A DNA stretch of 64,000 nucleotides from Cellulophaga sp. Hel_I_12 (GTDB taxonomy: Bacteria; Bacteroidota; Bacteroidia; Flavobacteriales; Flavobacteriaceae): positions 2,235,501 to 2,299,500 of the forward strand of contig NZ_JUHB01000001.1 in NCBI RefSeq assembly GCF_000799565.1, written 5' to 3'. The position numbers were made by a program, and so were the translations under genes. The notes beneath the pieces were generated by a model. It searched no databases, had not been told where the DNA came from, and saw only the letters and a list, made by a program, of their open reading frames with translations. Shown here piece by piece: positions 9,598 to 19,375 of this stretch (position 1 is the stretch's first letter; each line of letters begins with the position of its first letter).

Positions 9598-9902
9598 GAA
9601 AGTTAGTTTTTGTTAAAATTATGATTGACTACAATAGTAGGAATAGTGATTCTGTAAACAACCACGTCTAATATTATGTTTTTGTAAATTTAAGTTCAAA
9701 AAAATACTATTTTGGTAATTCACACCTCGACAAAAAACGAACATGATAAAAGGTTTAAGAGAAAATTAACAAAAAAATCGCTGATAGTGCGTGTTTACTA
9801 CAAAAAACCTAAGTTATTCAAATATGTTAAAATTATTAAGAATATTGAAAAATAAGGTCTTGTAGTGGTTTTGTAGTGGTCAATAAACACCTTGTAGTGG
9901 TT
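9598..9902. other. Intergenic region upstream of susC
   Basis: About 305 bp between the regulator gene and susC, both read from the minus strand. It should hold the susC promoter. I see no small gene and no clean TAnnTTTG element. The notable content is the set of three TTGTAGTGGT repeats at its regulator-proximal end, annotated separately. Confidence 0.6.
9860..9901. promoter_or_regulatory. Three helically phased direct repeats, candidate operator
   Basis: TTGTAGTGGT occurs exactly at 9860-9869, 9871-9880 and 9892-9901. Starts are 11 and 21 bp apart, close to one and two turns of B-DNA, so all copies face the same side of the helix. They lie at the far end of the susC upstream region, directly after the stop codon of the LuxR-type regulator gene. 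On the susC-coding strand the unit reads ACCACTACAA. A binding site for the adjacent regulator is the natural guess, but terminal position relative to both genes also allows a role in regulator mRNA stability. Confidence 0.55.
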
Positions 9903-12674
9903 TTAAAATTTTAAGATGTATTCTACTAAACCATCGTCATGCTCTAAATTTAAACGTTTTCTTAAACGATAACGTTTAGTTTCAACGCTCTTTGTAGATA
10001 TATTAAGTAGAGGTGCTATTTCTTTGGACGATAAGTTTAATCGCAAGTAAGCACAAAAACGCAAATCGTTAGGTGTAAGCTCAGGATGTGCTATTTTTAT
10101 TTTTTCTAAAAAATCCTTATCGGCATTATTAAATGCCTTTTCAAAAAACTGCCAATCTTTAGAATTGTTTAAATTTCTATCGATTAGCACTATGGCCGAT
10201 TCAACTTCCATGGACTTAGAATTCTTTTTTAATTCTTTTTTAATACTGTTAAGTACTTCATTCTTTTTTATGATACTCATCGTAGAAATTGCCAATTCAC
10301 GATTTTTACTTTCTATAGCCTGATTTAACTTTTCATTTTTAATTTGCATGATGGTTTGTTCATTTTCTAACTGCTCATGCTTTAATTGTTTACGATAATA
10401 TCTTTTATACGCTTTGTGGGTCATAAAGCCTATAAAAGTTAGAACAACGAAATAAAAAGTTAAGACGAGGTTACTAAAATACCATGGCCTGCTAATCATG
10501 AAATTATAATTTAAAGTGTTTTTTGATATTTGATTGCCTATTTTAGCTCTCACTTCAAAATTATAATCTCCAAAAGATAGATTTTCAAATCTTGTACGGG
10601 ATTCGTTAGACCATTTACTCCATTTATCGGATAAGCCTTTAAGTCTATATTGGTATTTGACATCTAAAAATTTTTCATATTCAGGAACAGAATAGTTAAA
10701 ACTAATAATGCCTTTGTCATAGTCAAATTCACCAGTATTTTTAGTATCAATAACCTGTGTTTGATCATTGAGGCCTTCTAAGGTAATGGCATTTAAATAT
10801 ATAAAATGTTCATTCCTGTGGTTGATTTTTGAAAGATCTATGGTGATATATCCATTAGCTGTACCTAAAAGATATTTATCCGTATTGAGTAAACTTATAT
10901 TCTCATATCCTAGGGGTCCTTTTCTCAAGTATGAAGAAATTGAAATTGTATTTATTTTGGGGTTATTTGTTACAACGTCATTGGTAATGTACACTAAATT
11001 ATCTTTCGTAAAAGCCCATAACTTATTTTTTTTATCTACGATTAATTTCCCAGATATATAATTGTCTTTTGAAAAAATAGCACTTAAAATACTATCTTTT
11101 ATAAATTTATTTTTCACTGAATTATACCTAAAAGCTCCATTTTCTGAAGCGTAGATGATATCATCTCCATACATCGTTAAACCCGAATTTTTTCCGATAG
11201 CTAAATTTTCCTCCATACTAAAGTCTATGACTTTGGTAAATTGATGATCTAGTTTCAATTTAAAAACTCCCTTATATTCATGATTCACCCAAACCTCTTG
11301 ATTCTCATTCAAGACAAAGTATCGAGAAGAATTTTTAAAACCATCAATTTTATTTCGAACATTCCAGGTTCCATTAATTTCTTGTAAAATGTTTAATCCG
11401 TTATAATTACCTTGAAGTAATATGTTCTCTCGATGTGGAATTTCTTTGATGTCCCAGGTGCCAAGAATGCTGCTAACCTGTTCTGCTTTGTCTTGATCAA
11501 TAATAAAAGTTCCTAAATGATGACCACAAAATAAGGTGTTATCATTATGATTATAGAGGCTCCAAACCTGACCTTCGGTACCCTTAATAAACCTAAAACT
11601 TTCATTGTGGTGCTCCAGATTTCTGTAAAATAGGCCCTGATTAGTGCCAATATACAAATAGCCTTTAAATACTTGAGAAGTATAAACAGTACCTATAATA
11701 CCCTCATAATCGAATAAGGTTTTAATGGCAGATTGAACATTAACGCAATCAATGCCATTATCTAAACCGGTCCAAACATTTTGAGCCTTATCTTCAAAAA
11801 GGGATAGCACGGTATTATTACTTAGTCCTCTTTTTTGAGTCACTTGATAATCTATGCGCCCCTCTTTTGTGATATGAATTAATCCGTTAGAAATGGTGCC
11901 TAACATAAAAGAACCGTCTTTGAGTTGTATGCCCGTAAAAACACTGGTAGTTTTCAATAGGTCATCGGCTTCAATAGACCATTTTTTTAATTCCCCGTCT
12001 TGATAGTTATAAAATCCCAAATTTCTAGTGATAATAACTAATGCATTGTCTACTTCAAAAACGTTTATAATTCTTTCTTTTTCGGCAATATCGCCCTTGA
12101 TAATTAAATTTGGTATGCCACCGTCTATACGATATAGCCCTTCATTGGCCACGTGAAAATAAATCTGATCATTTACTTTAAACAACTTATATATAAGATT
12201 GTTGACTTTAATGGTTTTAAACTTTTGGGTTGCTGTATTGTAAAAATAAATATGATCGTTTGTTTGAAACAATACCCATTCATCATAACCAATAATATTC
12301 CAAACTTGTTCATCTTCTGCCATTGGCATTTCTAAATTTTGCACAAGAGAAGTATAAAAAAGTACTCCAGATTCATTTGGTTTCCAATACCCAAATTCAG
12401 AATAACAACCCGTATAGATCATATCATCAATGACACTTACAGCTCTCATAATGGTATTATTAGGAGAATTGAAAAGGCGCCAATCTGATCCATTAAACTC
12501 TAAAAGTCCTCGATTATTTGCAACGTAAATAAAGTTATTAGACGCTTGGGAAACCATCCAGTTTTGATTATCTCCACCATAATCCTCTGCCGTATATTTT
12601 TGAATAGGGGGTATCTCCTGGCAGAAACACGCCAAGTTGAAAAAAACTAATAAAAAAAATTGAAGAATTTTCAT
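9903..12674 (-). CDS. Two-component-regulator-propeller / Y_Y_Y / LuxR-type HTH transcriptional regulator
   Basis: ~923 residues from the chosen start, which gives a clean signal peptide (MKILQFFLLVFFNLACFCQ); an upstream in-frame start at 12710 would bury it. Repeated propeller blades (for example LKDGSFMLGTISNGLIHIT and LSLFEDKAQNVWTGLDNGID) fill the periplasmic part. A Y_Y_Y domain follows (YQYRLKGLSDKWSKWS), then one membrane helix (VLTFYFVVLTFIGFMT), a coiled coil and a C-terminal HTH (LSSKEIAPLLNISTKSVETKRYRLRKRL). This architecture couples glycan sensing in the periplasm to transcription without a kinase domain. It lies upstream of susC in the same orientation and presumably activates it. 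Confidence 0.9.
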   Translation of the reverse strand: MKILQFFLLVFFNLACFCQEIPPIQKYTAEDYGGDNQNWMVSQASNNFIYVANNRGLLEFNGSDWRLFNSPNNTIMRAVSVIDDMIYTGCYSEFGYWKPNESGVLFYTSLVQNLEMPMAEDEQVWNIIGYDEWVLFQTNDHIYFYNTATQKFKTIKVNNLIYKLFKVNDQIYFHVANEGLYRIDGGIPNLIIKGDIAEKERIINVFEVDNALVIITRNLGFYNYQDGELKKWSIEADDLLKTTSVFTGIQLKDGSFMLGTISNGLIHITKEGRIDYQVTQKRGLSNNTVLSLFEDKAQNVWTGLDNGIDCVNVQSAIKTLFDYEGIIGTVYTSQVFKGYLYIGTNQGLFYRNLEHHNESFRFIKGTEGQVWSLYNHNDNTLFCGHHLGTFIIDQDKAEQVSSILGTWDIKEIPHRENILLQGNYNGLNILQEINGTWNVRNKIDGFKNSSRYFVLNENQEVWVNHEYKGVFKLKLDHQFTKVIDFSMEENLAIGKNSGLTMYGDDIIYASENGAFRYNSVKNKFIKDSILSAIFSKDNYISGKLIVDKKNKLWAFTKDNLVYITNDVVTNNPKINTISISSYLRKGPLGYENISLLNTDKYLLGTANGYITIDLSKINHRNEHFIYLNAITLEGLNDQTQVIDTKNTGEFDYDKGIISFNYSVPEYEKFLDVKYQYRLKGLSDKWSKWSNESRTRFENLSFGDYNFEVRAKIGNQISKNTLNYNFMISRPWYFSNLVLTFYFVVLTFIGFMTHKAYKRYYRKQLKHEQLENEQTIMQIKNEKLNQAIESKNRELAISTMSIIKKNEVLNSIKKELKKNSKSMEVESAIVLIDRNLNNSKDWQFFEKAFNNADKDFLEKIKIAHPELTPNDLRFCAYLRLNLSSKEIAPLLNISTKSVETKRYRLRKRLNLEHDDGLVEYILKF

Positions 12675-12809
12675 TATGTGCTCAGGTTTCTGCAATGATA
12701 ACAAACCCAAAACCTGTTATAAATATAGTTTTTGAAAGTGGTTATACAAAATAGTAGGTCATTTAAAATGGAATTTTTAAGCTCTAATTAGCTCCGATTT
12801 ACAACACTT

Positions 12810-13538
12810 TTAGGATAAAATCAACATCAATACAGCAGCCAAACAGGCGCCGACAATAGGGCCCAAAACAGGAATTAAGGCGTAGCTCCAATCACTTGCC
12901 GCTTTATTTTTTATAGGCAATATGGCATGCATAATTCTTGGTCCTAAGTCACGCGCAGGATTAATGGCATACCCAGTTGTACCGCCTAAAGACAAACCAA
13001 TAGACCAAACTACAAAAGCTACAGGCAAAGCGCCTAAAGAGCCTAAACCAATAACTGTTCCCGGTTCTGTAAGTGTTGCGTCTGTAAAATAAAGTACAGC
13101 GAAAACCAATACAAAGGTTCCTACTGTTTCACTTATAAAGTTCGAAAAAATATTGCGAATGGCTGGAGCAGTGCAAAAAACAGCTTTTTTTGCTCCTGCA
13201 TCTTCTGTTGCCGCAAAATGATCTCTATAAATTAGCCATACCGTTCCAGAACCCAACATGGCACCTAGCATTTGAGCTAAAACATAGCTTGGAACATCTT
13301 GCCAAGGAAATTTTTCTGCTACAGCTAAACCAATACTTACGGCAGGGTTTAAATGGGCGCCACTGTAAGGACCGCTAATAACAACCGCTACATAAACAGC
13401 TAAAGCCCAACCCGTGGTGATCACCATCCAACCACTATTATTCCCTATGGTTTTATTCAAAACAACATTGGCAACAACACCCCCACCCAATAAAATAAGG
13501 ATTGCTGTTCCAATAATTTCTGAAATAAATGGCGTCAT
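12810..13538 (-). CDS. glpF: MIP-family glycerol uptake facilitator
   Basis: 242 residues, six membrane helices plus two re-entrant NPA loops: AHLNPAVS (Asn64-Ala66) and AINPARDLGPR. The Asp following the second NPAR is the aquaglyceroporin signature and favours glycerol over water. The protein passes glycerol across the inner membrane by facilitated diffusion. It sits in a minus-strand glp cluster downstream of glpK, separated by ~217 bp, so it may have its own promoter. Family assignment is certain; the symbol rests on context with glpK and glpD. Confidence 0.93.
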   Translation of the reverse strand: MTPFISEIIGTAILILLGGGVVANVVLNKTIGNNSGWMVITTGWALAVYVAVVISGPYSGAHLNPAVSIGLAVAEKFPWQDVPSYVLAQMLGAMLGSGTVWLIYRDHFAATEDAGAKKAVFCTAPAIRNIFSNFISETVGTFVLVFAVLYFTDATLTEPGTVIGLGSLGALPVAFVVWSIGLSLGGTTGYAINPARDLGPRIMHAILPIKNKAASDWSYALIPVLGPIVGACLAAVLMLILS

Positions 13539-13755
13539 AATCTTGTGGCTTTGGTTCGTATTTTATGAAGTATTCTGTTTTTTATGTACATTATAAATAG
13601 TCTTTTACTTCTACTCAAGTAAAAGAGTTACAAATTAAAACAAATTGGACTATATTCTTTGTAAAAGAAAAAATTCAAAATAATTTTGGGCTGATCGAAT
13701 CTAAAAACTCCCTTAAGGCAGTTCAACGCTATTTTAAACGCCATACATTGACTCT

Positions 13756-15252
13756 CTAATCTTCTTCAGTCCAGTATTCCAATGCCCTAATCGCCTTATA
13801 CCACCCTTTAATCTCTTGATCTATAACTGCTCTTTCTTTGGTAGGTTTAAAACGTTTATCCGTTTGCCAAATCTGCTCAATTTCTTCAGGACTTTCCCAG
13901 TAACCAACTGCTAAACCCGCTAAAAAAGCGGCTCCCATGGCTGTAGTTTCTACAATTTTAGGTCGCACCGTTTCCGTGTTTAAAACATCAGCTTGAAACT
14001 GCATGAGCATATTATTAATCGTTGCTCCCCCATCAACACGCAATTCTTTAATTGATATTTCAGCATCTGCTTCCATGGCTTTTAAAATATCCATTGTTTG
14101 GTAGGCAATAGCTTCTAAAGCGGCTCGAGCTATATGTGCATCTGTACTTCCTCTGGTTAAACCAAAAATGGTGCCCTGTGCTTTTTGATTCCAGTGGGGT
14201 GCGCCAAGACCCGCAAATGCTGGAACAAAATACACTCCTTCGGTACTTTCGACAGAACTTGCTAACTTTTCTACATCTGCAGAGTTTCTTATAATTTTTA
14301 GACTATCACGTAACCACTGTACCACAGCACCAGCAATAAAAATACTTCCTTCAAAAGCATAGGTAGTTTTACCGTTTATTTTCCAAGCGACCGTGGTGAG
14401 TAAATTATTTTTTGATACGACAGGTTTATCGCCAATATTCATCAACATAAAACAACCCGTACCATAGGTGTTTTTGACCATTCCAGGTTTTGTGCACATT
14501 TGGCCAAATAAAGCTGCTTGCTGATCTCCTGCAATCCCCGCAATAGGAATTTTGGTATCGTAAAAAGTAGAACTTGTATGCCCATAAACCTCACTAGAGG
14601 CCTTAACTTTTGGCAACATACTTTTTGGAATGGTCAATAACTTTAATAGTTCATCATCCCAATCCATCGTGTTAATATTGAACATCATGGTTCTTGATGC
14701 ATTGGTTACATCCGTTATATGCTGCTCGCCTTTTGTAAAATTCCAAACTAACCAAGTATCAATAGTACCTAAGATAAGATCCCCTGCTTCAGCTTTTTCT
14801 CTTGCACCTTCTACATTATCTAAAATCCATTTTACTTTTGTTCCGGAAAAATAAGCATCAATCACCAATCCTGTTTTTTCTCTTATGAGATCATTTTTGC
14901 CTTGTTTTTTGAGTTCATCGCAATAATTTGCTGTTCTTTTGTCTTGCCATACAATGGCATTATAAACTGGTTTTCCTGTATTTTTATCCCAAACAAGAAC
15001 AGTTTCTCGTTGATTTGTAATCCCGATGGCAGCAATATTTTCTGCATTCAACCCTTTTTTGGCAATTACCTCAGCAGCAACACCTGTTTGCGTAGACCAA
15101 ATTTCTGTTGGGTCATGTTCAACCCAGCCCGGTTTTGGAAAATATTGAGTAAACTCTTTTTGAGCTATCGAAATAATATTTCCTTGTTTATCAAAAACAA
15201 TAGCTCGTGAACTTGTTGTACCTTGATCTAAAGCAAGAATGTATTTTTCCAT
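13756..15252 (-). CDS. glpK: Glycerol kinase
   Basis: 498 residues, full length for the FGGY family. The N-terminal ATP-binding loop [16 protein letters not shown], the glycerol-contacting region around EIWSTQTG and the C-terminal ATPase motif [20 protein letters not shown] are present. It phosphorylates glycerol to sn-glycerol-3-phosphate in the cytoplasm, trapping glycerol entering via GlpF and feeding GlpD. A period-10 ACGAA repeat lies 38-53 bp upstream of the start and could be a GlpR operator. Confidence 0.97.
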   Translation of the reverse strand: MEKYILALDQGTTSSRAIVFDKQGNIISIAQKEFTQYFPKPGWVEHDPTEIWSTQTGVAAEVIAKKGLNAENIAAIGITNQRETVLVWDKNTGKPVYNAIVWQDKRTANYCDELKKQGKNDLIREKTGLVIDAYFSGTKVKWILDNVEGAREKAEAGDLILGTIDTWLVWNFTKGEQHITDVTNASRTMMFNINTMDWDDELLKLLTIPKSMLPKVKASSEVYGHTSSTFYDTKIPIAGIAGDQQAALFGQMCTKPGMVKNTYGTGCFMLMNIGDKPVVSKNNLLTTVAWKINGKTTYAFEGSIFIAGAVVQWLRDSLKIIRNSADVEKLASSVESTEGVYFVPAFAGLGAPHWNQKAQGTIFGLTRGSTDAHIARAALEAIAYQTMDILKAMEADAEISIKELRVDGGATINNMLMQFQADVLNTETVRPKIVETTAMGAAFLAGLAVGYWESPEEIEQIWQTDKRFKPTKERAVIDQEIKGWYKAIRALEYWTEED

Positions 15253-15289
15253 GGTATTTGTTTTAGGTTTAAAAATAGAATAAAAAAAA

Positions 15290-15305
15290 ACGAATTAGAA
15301 CGAAG
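15290..15305 (-). promoter_or_regulatory. Candidate GlpR operator upstream of glpK
   Basis: Two direct copies of ACGAA start at 15290 and 15300, exactly 10 bp apart, in the 63-bp gap between glpD and glpK. The same arrangement (A[CT]GAAA repeated at 10 bp) occurs before glpD and before the sulfatase gene. DeoR-family repressors often bind short direct or inverted repeats spaced by a helical turn. The assignment to the GlpR-like protein is inference. Confidence 0.4.
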
Positions 15306-15315
15306 TATTCCACAT

Positions 15316-16878
15316 TTAGACTATATATTGATCTGATAAAATTATAAATTCCTCAATTTGACTTTGTTTCCAAGCTTCATTTTTATTTAAATACTTCCCT
15401 AAGATTTCGGCTACTTGAGGTGCTATTTCTTGAGCTGCTTTGGCATCTAAAAACAAAATTCTTACGCGCCTGGCCAGAACATCCTCTATAGTACGCGCCA
15501 TTTCATGAGTAACCGCCCATACTACTTCTGCTTTTAAAAACTCTAATCTAGGGTGTAGTTTATTGCCCAGCTCTGGATCAGTTTCAATGAGCGCCTCTAT
15601 CGCTTTTTGGTCTGTTCCATAAATATAAAGATGATCTGCATCATCTGCTGAACCGTCTGCGCCATGTATCGGGAGATGCTTTGTTTTACACGCTTTTTGT
15701 GGTAGTTTACCTAAGGCAATGACTTTGTTTATAGTGTCTTGGGCCATTCTGCGGTAGGTCGTCCATTTTCCACCGGTAATGGTCACTAAATCAGATTCAG
15801 AAACAATAATTTTATGACTTCTAGAAATCTCTTTTGTTTTTTCTGAATTATCTTTAGGTGCTGCCAAAGGCCTTAAGCCGGCAAAGATACTCAGAACGTC
15901 TGCCCGGCTTACAGGCTTATTAAGATACTCATTTGCCGTTTCAAGTATAAAATCTATTTCTTTCTCTAGAGGTTTTGGTTCTAAACTATGACTGTCTAGC
16001 AAGGTATCTGTTGTGCCGACTACAATTCTGTTGTGCCATGGCACTAAAAATAGCACTCGACCATCTGTAGTTTTCGGAATCATGATAGCATCATTACCAG
16101 GCAAAAAAGAACGATCTAACACTAAGTGTATTCCTTGACTTGGCCTTATGGTATTTTTAGCCCCTAACTTATCCATTTGTAATACCTCATCTGTAAAGAC
16201 TCCAGTAGCATTAATCACCACCTTTGCATTTAAGGTATATTCCTTTTCGGTTTCTACGTCTATCGCAATGACTCCACAGACTTTAGCTTTATCATTTTTC
16301 TTTAACTGTTTTACTTTAAAATGATTTAAAACGGTAGCACCCTGTTCAATACAAGTTTGCGCAATATTAACAGCTAACCGAGCATCATCAAACTGACCAT
16401 CGTGATAAACAACACCTCCTTTTAATTTTTTTGTTTTAATCGTAGCTAATCGTGAAGATGTATCTTTTTTAGATATTCGCTTAGAACTTCCAAAGCTTAA
16501 TTTACCCGATAAAAAATCATATATTTTTAAACCAATGGTATATTGTAGCGTATCCCACCAAGAATAATTGGGAATAATAAAGGATTGATTTCGTACCAAA
16601 TGGGATGCATTTTTAAGCAGTAAACCTCTTTCGTATAAGGCTTCTCGCACCAAATCGATATTACCCTGTGCTAAATAACGCACCCCGCCATGTACCAGTT
16701 TTGTGCTTCTACTGGAGGTACCTTTGGCAAAATCAGACTGCTCCAAAAGCAAGGTGCTATACCCTCTTGTTACACTATCTAAAGCAACGCCTAAACCTGT
16801 TGCACCACCACCTATGACAATTACATCCCAATCTAATTCGGATGCTACTTTTGCTACTAAAGACGCTCTATCGAACAA
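15316..16878 (-). CDS. glpD: FAD-dependent glycerol-3-phosphate dehydrogenase
   Basis: 520 residues, matching the aerobic GlpD family. The dinucleotide-binding motif VIVIGGGATGLGVALD starts near residue 20, followed by SRSTKLVHGGVRYL, a DAO-type fold, and a C-terminal domain (AVTHEMARTIEDVLARR). It oxidises sn-glycerol-3-phosphate to dihydroxyacetone phosphate at the inner membrane and passes electrons to quinone. It is divergent from the DeoR-type regulator gene and upstream of glpK on the same strand; gene order suggests a glpD-glpK-glpF transcription unit. Confidence 0.96.
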   Translation of the reverse strand: MFDRASLVAKVASELDWDVIVIGGGATGLGVALDSVTRGYSTLLLEQSDFAKGTSSRSTKLVHGGVRYLAQGNIDLVREALYERGLLLKNASHLVRNQSFIIPNYSWWDTLQYTIGLKIYDFLSGKLSFGSSKRISKKDTSSRLATIKTKKLKGGVVYHDGQFDDARLAVNIAQTCIEQGATVLNHFKVKQLKKNDKAKVCGVIAIDVETEKEYTLNAKVVINATGVFTDEVLQMDKLGAKNTIRPSQGIHLVLDRSFLPGNDAIMIPKTTDGRVLFLVPWHNRIVVGTTDTLLDSHSLEPKPLEKEIDFILETANEYLNKPVSRADVLSIFAGLRPLAAPKDNSEKTKEISRSHKIIVSESDLVTITGGKWTTYRRMAQDTINKVIALGKLPQKACKTKHLPIHGADGSADDADHLYIYGTDQKAIEALIETDPELGNKLHPRLEFLKAEVVWAVTHEMARTIEDVLARRVRILFLDAKAAQEIAPQVAEILGKYLNKNEAWKQSQIEEFIILSDQYIV

Positions 16879-16911
16879 ATCAACTTAATTTTAATTAGCT
16901 TTATTTTCTTT

Positions 16912-16919
16912 CAAATATA
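16912..16919 (-). promoter_or_regulatory. Putative glpD -7 element (TAnnTTTG type)
   Basis: Read on the minus strand this is TATATTTG, an exact match to the Bacteroidota -7 consensus TAnnTTTG, 34 bp upstream of the glpD start. A TTG triplet upstream is closer than the usual spacing, so the -33 element is unclear. The candidate GlpR repeats lie just upstream at 16937-16953. Confidence 0.5.
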
Positions 16920-16936
16920 AAAAAATTATAATCAAA

Positions 16937-16953
16937 ACGAAATAAAATGAAAC
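16937..16953. promoter_or_regulatory. Candidate GlpR operator in the glpD-glpR intergenic region
   Basis: ACGAAAT at 16937 and ATGAAAC at 16947 repeat at 10 bp. A related pair in opposite orientation (CTTTCGTACGTTTCAT, 17001-17016) lies nearer glpR. Two inward-facing sites between divergent genes would allow joint repression of glpD and autoregulation of glpR. Confidence 0.4.
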
Positions 16954-17021
16954 TTTATTGATAAAAAATATAGGATTTAATAGGTAAATAACTTCAATTT
17001 CTTTCGTACGTTTCATTTATT

Positions 17022-17029
17022 TATCTTTG
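17022..17029 (+). promoter_or_regulatory. Putative glpR -7 element (TAnnTTTG type)
   Basis: TATCTTTG matches TAnnTTTG exactly and ends 28 bp before the ATG of the DeoR-type regulator. No good TTG is visible at -33. Confidence 0.5.
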
Positions 17030-17057
17030 TAGATGAATTCTACTATTATCCTAAAAA

Positions 17058-17810
17058 ATGAAACGACATCAAATTATATTAGAAAAATTAGCAAAGAAAA
17101 AACATCTTGAAGTATCAGAATTAGGCGATTTGCTGAATGTTTCTACAGTCACAATTCGAAAAGATTTGCGATTATTAGAAGAAAAAGGTCTTTTGTTCAG
17201 GACTCATGGTGGCGCATCTTTAGACAACCCTTATATCAATGAAAAGGCAATTGGTGAAAAAGAAAAAATATCGGTCGAAGAAAAAAACGGTATAGCCCAA
17301 CGTGCTGCGCAAATGATTGATGAGAACGACTCTATAATGATTGCTTCAGGGACTACGGTGCAAGCCTTTTCTAAGTTTATAAAACCAAAAAATAAACTTA
17401 CGGTCATTACCTCTTCGCTTTACGTGGTACTGCATTTAATACAGAATAAGAACATAGAAATTTTACAGCTTGGTGGTTATATACGCCATTCTTCTGGTTC
17501 TGTAATTGGGTCCTATGCAGAACACATTTTAGGTAATATATCTTGTAGTAAGCTTTTTTTAGGGGTCGATGGTTTCGATTTAGACTATGGTTTATCTACC
17601 ACTAATTTAGAAGAAGCTCAGCTTAATAAAAAAATGCTCCATGCTGTTCAAAAAATTATAGTGCTAGCGGATTCTTCAAAATTTGGAAAAAAAAGCTTTG
17701 CTAAAATTTGTGATATGGACCAAGTTCATGAACTCATCACCGATAAAGGGATATCACCAGAAATTAAGAGGAAAATTGAAGAAAAAGGAGTGAAGGTTAC
17801 AATGGTTTAA
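17058..17810 (+). CDS. glpR: DeoR/GlpR family transcriptional repressor
   Basis: 250 residues, normal for the family. The N-terminal DeoR winged helix (residues ~1-57) reads RHQIILEKLAKKKHLEVSEL and then LNVSTVTIRKDLRLLEEKG. The C-terminal sugar-phosphate-isomerase-like sensor domain contains IMIASGTTVQAFSKF and KLFLGVDGFD. GlpR proteins are induced by glycerol-3-phosphate. Divergence from glpD, with repeats and promoter elements in the shared 179-bp gap, supports control of the glp genes. The symbol is by context. Confidence 0.85.
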   Translation: MKRHQIILEKLAKKKHLEVSELGDLLNVSTVTIRKDLRLLEEKGLLFRTHGGASLDNPYINEKAIGEKEKISVEEKNGIAQRAAQMIDENDSIMIASGTTVQAFSKFIKPKNKLTVITSSLYVVLHLIQNKNIEILQLGGYIRHSSGSVIGSYAEHILGNISCSKLFLGVDGFDLDYGLSTTNLEEAQLNKKMLHAVQKIIVLADSSKFGKKSFAKICDMDQVHELITDKGISPEIKRKIEEKGVKVTMV

Positions 17811-17899
17811 ATGAATTAAACCTGTACCCTAGATTTAATTCTACATGTGGACAAAAGCTTAAACCATCCATAAAAAGTATGCCGTCTTGCTTCTTTTAT

Positions 17900-19369
17900 T
17901 TATTGCTGAATATTCGCATCACACCAATTCTTATAAGCCAATTCTAAGGCCTTAACCTGTTCAGGATACTTTGATGCTACATCTTTACGTTCTCCTGGGT
18001 CTTGAGTAACATTAAAAAGCTTTAATTCACTATTGTCTACTATTGGCGAAATATACTGTACAGAAGGTTCGCTTTTCCAATGGTTTTCATGTGAATTGGT
18101 CAATTTCCAATCCCCTTGCCTAACTGCCCATGTTTTCTGCCATTTCCAAACTAAAAGTCTATTTTTATCAGGCTTTAAAAGGCTTATCCCATCAAGGGCT
18201 GGATCCTGAACTTCTACACCTGCTGCATCTAAAAGAGTGGGTAGGATATCGGTGGCAGACACATAGTCGGTCACTATATTATTAGTTTCAATTTTACCTG
18301 GCCAGCTTATCGCCATAGGCACTCTGATACCACCTTCCCAAAGCGAATATTTACCTCCTGTTAAGGGTGCATTATTAGCGCCAGTTAACGGAGATCCCCC
18401 ATTGTCGGATATAAAAACAATAAGCGTATTTTTAGCTAAGTTTTGTTCTTTTAAGGCGTCTAAAACACGACCAATATTATCATCTAGATTATTTAAATTA
18501 GCCAAGTAGTAATTTCGTAATTCATCCGCTTTAATAGCACCAACCCTTGAATATTTATCGTAGTACGCTGCATATGAACCTGGCTCATGGTTTCCAAAAG
18601 CTTCCATAGTACTTGGGTCGTAATTAGGAATTTCTTTAGCTCCAAATTTGTCTAAATACTTTTTAGGAACTTCATGAATTAAATGGTGTACTGCACTATA
18701 CGATAAGGTAAGAAAAAAGGGTTTTTCGTGTTTTCTTTTAAGGTAAGCAATCGATTCATCGGTAAAAATATCCGTTAAATACCCTTCATTGTAACTCTTC
18801 TCCCCCATATTGTGCATTAGTGGCCCTAAAAGCGCACTTGTGCCGTAGGGATCTGGTGTTTTATCTTTAATTTCTTGAGAGTTTAACCAGTAATCATGAG
18901 CGTGGGCACTAAAACCTAAAAATTCATCGTACCCATGTTGTAATGGATACTCCCGTACATCATTTTTATGAAAATTGCGCCCCAAATCATTTTTTCCAAT
19001 TTGCGCCGTATGATAGCCTGCTTCTTTTAAATATTCTGCAATAGTTTTTACCTCATCTGGCAAACCTGGTCCCCAACTTGCTGGTTTATCCCATCTAAAC
19101 TGATTTTTTCCTGTTAAAATTCCTGCTCTTGAAGGACTACAAACAGGCGCAGTCACGTAAGCTTGCGTAAAAACAGTACCTGCCGCTCCTAATCGTAATA
19201 TGTTTGGGGTAGATACCGTTTTATCGTGATCTTTAAATGGTGTAAAGTCGGCATAACCTTGATCGTCAATGACGATGAGTAAAATATTTGGTTTTTCAGG
19301 TGCTGTCTTGGTTTTCACGGAGCAAGAAATAAAATTCAAGCCGATGAACAAGAGTATTATATTTTTCAT
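17900..19369 (-). CDS. Formylglycine-type sulfatase lipoprotein (arylsulfatase family)
   Basis: 489 residues from the ATG chosen here; an upstream TTG would add two residues. Signal peptide with lipobox near NFISCSV. The metal-binding NILLIVIDDQGY and sulfatase signature CSPSRAGILTG (Cys77, to be converted to formylglycine) are present, followed by HTAQIGKNDLG and FISDNGGSPL. It hydrolyses sulfate esters, probably on marine polysaccharides. It converges with glpR and is preceded by period-10 ACGAAA repeats like those in front of glpD and glpK. No sulfatase-maturating enzyme is in the window. Confidence 0.93.
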   Translation of the reverse strand: MKNIILLFIGLNFISCSVKTKTAPEKPNILLIVIDDQGYADFTPFKDHDKTVSTPNILRLGAAGTVFTQAYVTAPVCSPSRAGILTGKNQFRWDKPASWGPGLPDEVKTIAEYLKEAGYHTAQIGKNDLGRNFHKNDVREYPLQHGYDEFLGFSAHAHDYWLNSQEIKDKTPDPYGTSALLGPLMHNMGEKSYNEGYLTDIFTDESIAYLKRKHEKPFFLTLSYSAVHHLIHEVPKKYLDKFGAKEIPNYDPSTMEAFGNHEPGSYAAYYDKYSRVGAIKADELRNYYLANLNNLDDNIGRVLDALKEQNLAKNTLIVFISDNGGSPLTGANNAPLTGGKYSLWEGGIRVPMAISWPGKIETNNIVTDYVSATDILPTLLDAAGVEVQDPALDGISLLKPDKNRLLVWKWQKTWAVRQGDWKLTNSHENHWKSEPSVQYISPIVDNSELKLFNVTQDPGERKDVASKYPEQVKALELAYKNWCDANIQQ

Positions 19370-19375
19370 AATCAA

